The notes under the pieces are model-generated. The model was given only the letters and a program-made list of their open reading frames with translations, made no database searches and was not told where the DNA came from. Positions 60,993 to 64,000 of a stretch of 64,000 bases of DNA are shown piece after piece. Numbering within the stretch: position 1 is the stretch's first letter; the number at the start of each line of letters is the position of its first letter. Made by a program: the position numbers and the translations under genes. Source of the DNA: Amphibacillus indicireducens (GTDB taxonomy: Bacteria > Bacillota > Bacilli > Bacillales > Amphibacillaceae). The DNA is taken from the NCBI RefSeq assembly GCF_039539605.1, contig NZ_BAABDL010000014.1, forward strand, positions 1-64,000, given 5' to 3'.

Positions 60993-61457
60993 GTGAGTCA
61001 AATCGACCTTAGATCATATACGTATCAGATTTCAGATCAAACATGCTATATCCAAGCAGCTAAAAGGTATAATGCTGTTTCAGAAATTGTTGCGCTTGAC
61101 CGTACATATTATTCAATGCAAACGAGTTTAAAAATCATTGATCAAGCCTGTGTTATGTATGGATCGACTTACATGGGGCGTGCTGATGCGATGAGAGCAA
61201 TTTTTAACATTCACTACAATCCACCGATCCCAATCGATCCCGAACAAGGTTTATACGCCTTCGCTACCCATTCACCACACCACGAAGACTGCATCTGGAT
61301 TATCACGAAAAACATCATCCGTATTAGACATGGTAATAACTATTCAATGATTTACTTTAAAAATAATCGGTCATTACGCGTAGACCTTTCGAAACGACGG
61401 ATCGATCGCTTGTGCTCATGCTTATATCAATATATATTGCACTTTAGAAAAGATTAA
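60993..61457 (+). CDS. comK: Competence transcription factor ComK
   Basis: Master activator of genes for DNA uptake. The 154 residues align with Bacillus ComK: LRSYTYQISDQTCYIQ at the N-terminus, SLKIIDQACVMYGSTYMGRA (ComK has LQIVDRSCRFFGSSYAGR), then NPPIPIDPEQGLYAFATHSP and CIWIITKNI. The GTG start gives MSQ, as in B. subtilis ComK, but it overlaps the excellent Shine-Dalgarno AAAGGGAGGTGA instead of following it, so initiation is unusual. An upstream in-frame start with a premature TAA is present (see finding). No MecA/ComS-type gene is nearby. Confidence 0.85.
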   Translation: MSQIDLRSYTYQISDQTCYIQAAKRYNAVSEIVALDRTYYSMQTSLKIIDQACVMYGSTYMGRADAMRAIFNIHYNPPIPIDPEQGLYAFATHSPHHEDCIWIITKNIIRIRHGNNYSMIYFKNNRSLRVDLSKRRIDRLCSCLYQYILHFRKD

Positions 61458-61539
61458 CATCTTTAAGTTCCCCCATTCAAATCATTTACGATTTTAGATA
61501 GAATCCAGTATAATGATTTTGAAAGGGGTTTCTTTTATT

Positions 61540-63273
61540 ATGAAAAAAGCTTTTTCATTTTTATCCTCGTACAAGCTTCCGATTATGATTGCTTTTTCGT
61601 TGATGCTTGTCGAACTACTCATTGAACTTGCTTCACCATTAATCATTGCTAGAATTATCGATTTTGGCATTCGAATGAATAGCTTGTCGCAAATTACATA
61701 TTGGGGGATCATATTATTAATCCTTGCCAGCATTGCTTTTGCGGCTGGAATTACAAATTCATTTTTCAGTTCCCGCGTCAGTCAGGGATTCGGTTATGAT
61801 TTGCGTCAAGCGACTTTTACAAAAGTTCAAAACTTTTCATTTAAGAATTTTGATCGTTTCCCTACCTCTTCATTAATCACACGTTTAACAAATGATGTTA
61901 CCCAACTACAAAACATCGTCCATCGTTTATTACGCGTCGGTAGTCGGGCACCACTTCGAATCGTTGGAAGCATCAGTTTAGCACTGATGGTCAATTGGCG
62001 ACTAGCGATTATCTTACTCATTACGATACCGGTCTTATCACTATTTGTTGCTTGGATTGCTCATAAAGGGATTATTTTATTCCGACGTGTGCAACGTCGA
62101 CTTGATCGAGTCAACAATGTCATGCGAGAAAATTTAACAGCAATGCGTCTGATCAAAGTATTTCTACGTAGTGAGCATGAAGAAGAAAAATTTTCTGAAG
62201 AGAGCAAGTCATTGAGAGATCTAACAATGTATACACTTAGGTTCATGCAAATGAGTGGACCAGCGATTACAGTCGTTATGAATGTCAGTGTTTTGTTTAT
62301 TCTTTGGTTTGGTCAAATTCAAATTTCTAGTGGTGTGGTTACAGTCGGAGAAGTCGTTGCGATTATTAATTACTCAGCATTGACAATGCAGTCGATCTCA
62401 ATGTTAACATTTATCTTACACAGTTTCACCCGTGCCCAAGCTTCCAAAAGCCGAATCAACGAGATTTTAACTGCAGAGATCGATCTATTTGATGGTGATC
62501 AAACCGTTCAAGACGATAAACCATCGATTCAACCACTGATCAGCTTTATCAATGTCTCGTTTGCTTATCCAAACCAAGCTACCAATGTTCTGGAACAGAT
62601 CAATTTACAAGTCAACAAAGGGGATACGATTGCGGTTATCGGCGCAACGGGATCAGGGAAATCAAGTTTATTTCAGCTGATTCCACGACTTTATGACCCA
62701 ACTGAAGGAGAAATTTTATTAAACAATCAACCACTACAGTCACTTAAATTAAAGTCATTACGAGAAAAAATTGGCTACGTCCCACAGGAATCCCGGCTTT
62801 TCTCTGGCACAATCACTGAGAATATTAAATGGGGCAAACGGGATGCAAGTGCAGATGAAATGATTGAAGCAGCAAAAGCTGCCCAAATTCATGAGACAAT
62901 TATGGCACAGGCCGATCATTATCAAACAATTATCGGACAACGTGGGGTGAATTTTTCAGGAGGTCAAAAGCAACGTATATCAATTGCGCGTGCTCTAGTT
63001 AGAAAGCCTGAAATTTTATTACTCGATGATAGTACGAGTGCACTTGACCTGCAAACTGAAAGGAAGATTTTGCAGGCGATTAAAGCGTTATCATGTACAA
63101 CATTTATTATTACACAAAAAATAACGACATTACTTCATGCAGACCAAATTATTTTATTAGAAGACGGTAAAATTGCTGCCCAAGGTGATCACGAAAGCTT
63201 ATTAAATAAAAGTCCACTTTATCAGCAAATTTACCAATCACAATCAATCAAGGAGGCGAATATTGATGGCTAA
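61540..63273 (+). CDS. Heterodimeric ABC exporter, subunit with degenerate ATP site (YfiB-like)
   Basis: Multidrug-type exporter half of 577 residues: six-helix membrane domain (about 1-310) and ATPase domain (about 335-577). Walker A is GATGSGKSS and the signature is NFSGGQKQR. Walker B ends LLLDDSTSALD (Asp where the catalytic Glu is expected), and the switch histidine is replaced (FIITQKITTLL). These two changes are typical of the non-catalytic half of heterodimeric exporters, so the partner at 63266 should supply the working site. AAAGGGG precedes the ATG at 61540. It overlaps the partner gene by eight bases. Confidence 0.9.
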   Translation: MKKAFSFLSSYKLPIMIAFSLMLVELLIELASPLIIARIIDFGIRMNSLSQITYWGIILLILASIAFAAGITNSFFSSRVSQGFGYDLRQATFTKVQNFSFKNFDRFPTSSLITRLTNDVTQLQNIVHRLLRVGSRAPLRIVGSISLALMVNWRLAIILLITIPVLSLFVAWIAHKGIILFRRVQRRLDRVNNVMRENLTAMRLIKVFLRSEHEEEKFSEESKSLRDLTMYTLRFMQMSGPAITVVMNVSVLFILWFGQIQISSGVVTVGEVVAIINYSALTMQSISMLTFILHSFTRAQASKSRINEILTAEIDLFDGDQTVQDDKPSIQPLISFINVSFAYPNQATNVLEQINLQVNKGDTIAVIGATGSGKSSLFQLIPRLYDPTEGEILLNNQPLQSLKLKSLREKIGYVPQESRLFSGTITENIKWGKRDASADEMIEAAKAAQIHETIMAQADHYQTIIGQRGVNFSGGQKQRISIARALVRKPEILLLDDSTSALDLQTERKILQAIKALSCTTFIITQKITTLLHADQIILLEDGKIAAQGDHESLLNKSPLYQQIYQSQSIKEANIDG

Positions 63274-64000
63274 ACGGAGAAGATCACATCAAGTTGCACC
63301 AGAAGAGCCAGAAAATCCTTGGTTAACAGTGAAACGAATTTGGAGTTATTTGAGTTCGGCAAAATTTATGATTGGCTTTATTTTAATTTTGGTCGCCACA
63401 AGTACGATTATGGCATTATTAGCGCCTTATTTACTCGGATATGCGATTGATCATTATTTAATCGACTACGATCCACCCGGATTGTTGCGCTTGCTGATTT
63501 TATTAGCGCTTGTCTATTTGACAATGGCAGCATCGACCTGGTTACAACATTTCTTAATGGTTGGTATTTCACAAAAAGCGATTTATCAAATGCGACAACA
63601 ATTATTTCACAAGCTCCATCAATTGCCGGTGAAATTTTTTGACCAAAGTCAGCAAGGCGATTTAATGAGTCGATTAACTAATGACCTTGATGTCGTCAGC
63701 GAGACATTGAACAGTTCGGTGATTGAGCTCTTTTCAAGTGTGCTTTCACTCGTTGGAACATTAATTTTCATGCTCGTCCTTAGCCCACTATTAACAGTCG
63801 TCAGTTTATTAACAACTCCAGTTTTATATTTCGGAATGAAATGGATTACGAATCGGACAAGAGTGTATTTCCGTAAGCAACAGGAAAGCATCGGTGATTT
63901 AAATGGATATATCGAAGAGGTTATTTCCGGACAAAGTGTTGTAAAAATTTTCTCTCAAGAAGAAAAAGCAATTGAAGAATTTGAACAGAAAAATCGTGAG
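63266..64000 (+). CDS. Heterodimeric ABC exporter, second subunit (partial, cut by window end)
   Basis: Only the first 245 residues are in the window, covering the membrane domain: an N-terminal cytoplasmic stretch (AKRRRSHQVAPEEPENPWLT), helices starting near residue 38, and the family motif FFDQSQQGDLMSRLTNDLDV followed by GYIEEVISGQSVVKIFSQEE. The ATG at 63266 follows AAGGAGG inside the end of the preceding gene, indicating translational coupling. Resembles YfiC-type subunits. The ATPase domain, expected to be catalytically competent, lies beyond 64000. Confidence 0.88.
   Translation, partial: MAKRRRSHQVAPEEPENPWLTVKRIWSYLSSAKFMIGFILILVATSTIMALLAPYLLGYAIDHYLIDYDPPGLLRLLILLALVYLTMAASTWLQHFLMVGISQKAIYQMRQQLFHKLHQLPVKFFDQSQQGDLMSRLTNDLDVVSETLNSSVIELFSSVLSLVGTLIFMLVLSPLLTVVSLLTTPVLYFGMKWITNRTRVYFRKQQESIGDLNGYIEEVISGQSVVKIFSQEEKAIEEFEQKNRE

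Noticed and set aside
61540..63273. Damaged ABC exporter gene
   Set aside because: The Asp in Walker B and the missing switch histidine looked like loss of function, but both are the normal state of the non-catalytic half in heterodimeric exporters, and the partner gene follows directly.

Overview
The window looks like chromosomal DNA of a low-GC, plant-polysaccharide-using member of the Bacillaceae. Supporting points are AT-rich sequence, strong AGGAGG-type ribosome binding sites, many TTG and GTG starts, Bacillus-type gene families (ComK, PgcA, GanSPQA, LCP, LrgAB, DUF624, YfiBC-like exporters) and acidic extracytoplasmic lipoproteins of the kind seen in salt- or alkali-adapted bacilli. Genus cannot be fixed from sequence reading alone. 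No rRNA, tRNA, CRISPR, prophage or intact insertion sequence was seen.

Layout: 0.4-2.2 kb phosphoglucomutase. 2.7-10.4 kb galactan locus on the minus strand: AraC-type regulator, then GanS-GanP-GanQ importer, intracellular GH53 galactanase and GH42 beta-galactosidase, with a cre-like site at the promoter and a stem-loop between ganS and ganP. 10.6-15.4 kb housekeeping: PRPP synthetase with an unusual PRPP loop, an aldose-epimerase-like protein, small alarmone synthetase, hemolysin III-like protein and LCP cell-wall ligase. 15.6-22.2 kb signalling: a membrane diguanylate cyclase overlapping a substrate-binding lipoprotein gene, a tiny acidic lipoprotein, a RimK-like ligase and a chemoreceptor. 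23-28.7 kb: Gfo/Idh/MocA oxidoreductase, 6-phosphofructokinase, a small membrane protein, a P-loop protein, LrgAB and DNA-3-methyladenine glycosylase. 29-32.2 kb GH2 beta-galactosidase. 32.4-47.1 kb a fructan locus: importer without its own ATPase, intracellular GH32, two membrane-anchored GH32-type enzymes, a 944-residue cell-wall-anchored GH32 with an LPATA sorting signal, fructokinase, DUF624 protein and a LacI regulator, with paired LacI-type operators in the divergent region. 47.3-54 kb an oligopeptide-type ABC importer. 54.1-64 kb: hydrolase, MATE exporter, second chemoreceptor, aldo/keto reductase, ComK and a heterodimeric ABC exporter cut by the window end.

The two sugar loci fit together: surface enzymes cut fructan or galactan, ATPase-less ABC importers (which in bacilli share an MsmX-type ATPase, not in this window) bring in oligomers, and cytoplasmic GH32, GH53, GH42 and GH2 enzymes finish them, feeding fructokinase, phosphoglucomutase and phosphofructokinase.

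The most striking item is the importer at 47.3-54 kb. Its substrate-binding protein (52192-53985) is a circular permutation of the SBP_bac_5 fold: the segment normally at the C-terminus follows the lipoprotein signal, and the protein stops exactly where that segment would normally begin. Both permeases carry large extra N-terminal membrane regions and the two ATPases are fused. The second major signal is repetitive DNA: three unlinked intergenic arrays of related repeats with an exact 52-bp period (close to five helical turns), one array of fifteen 20-bp units, and at least two families of dispersed structured elements.
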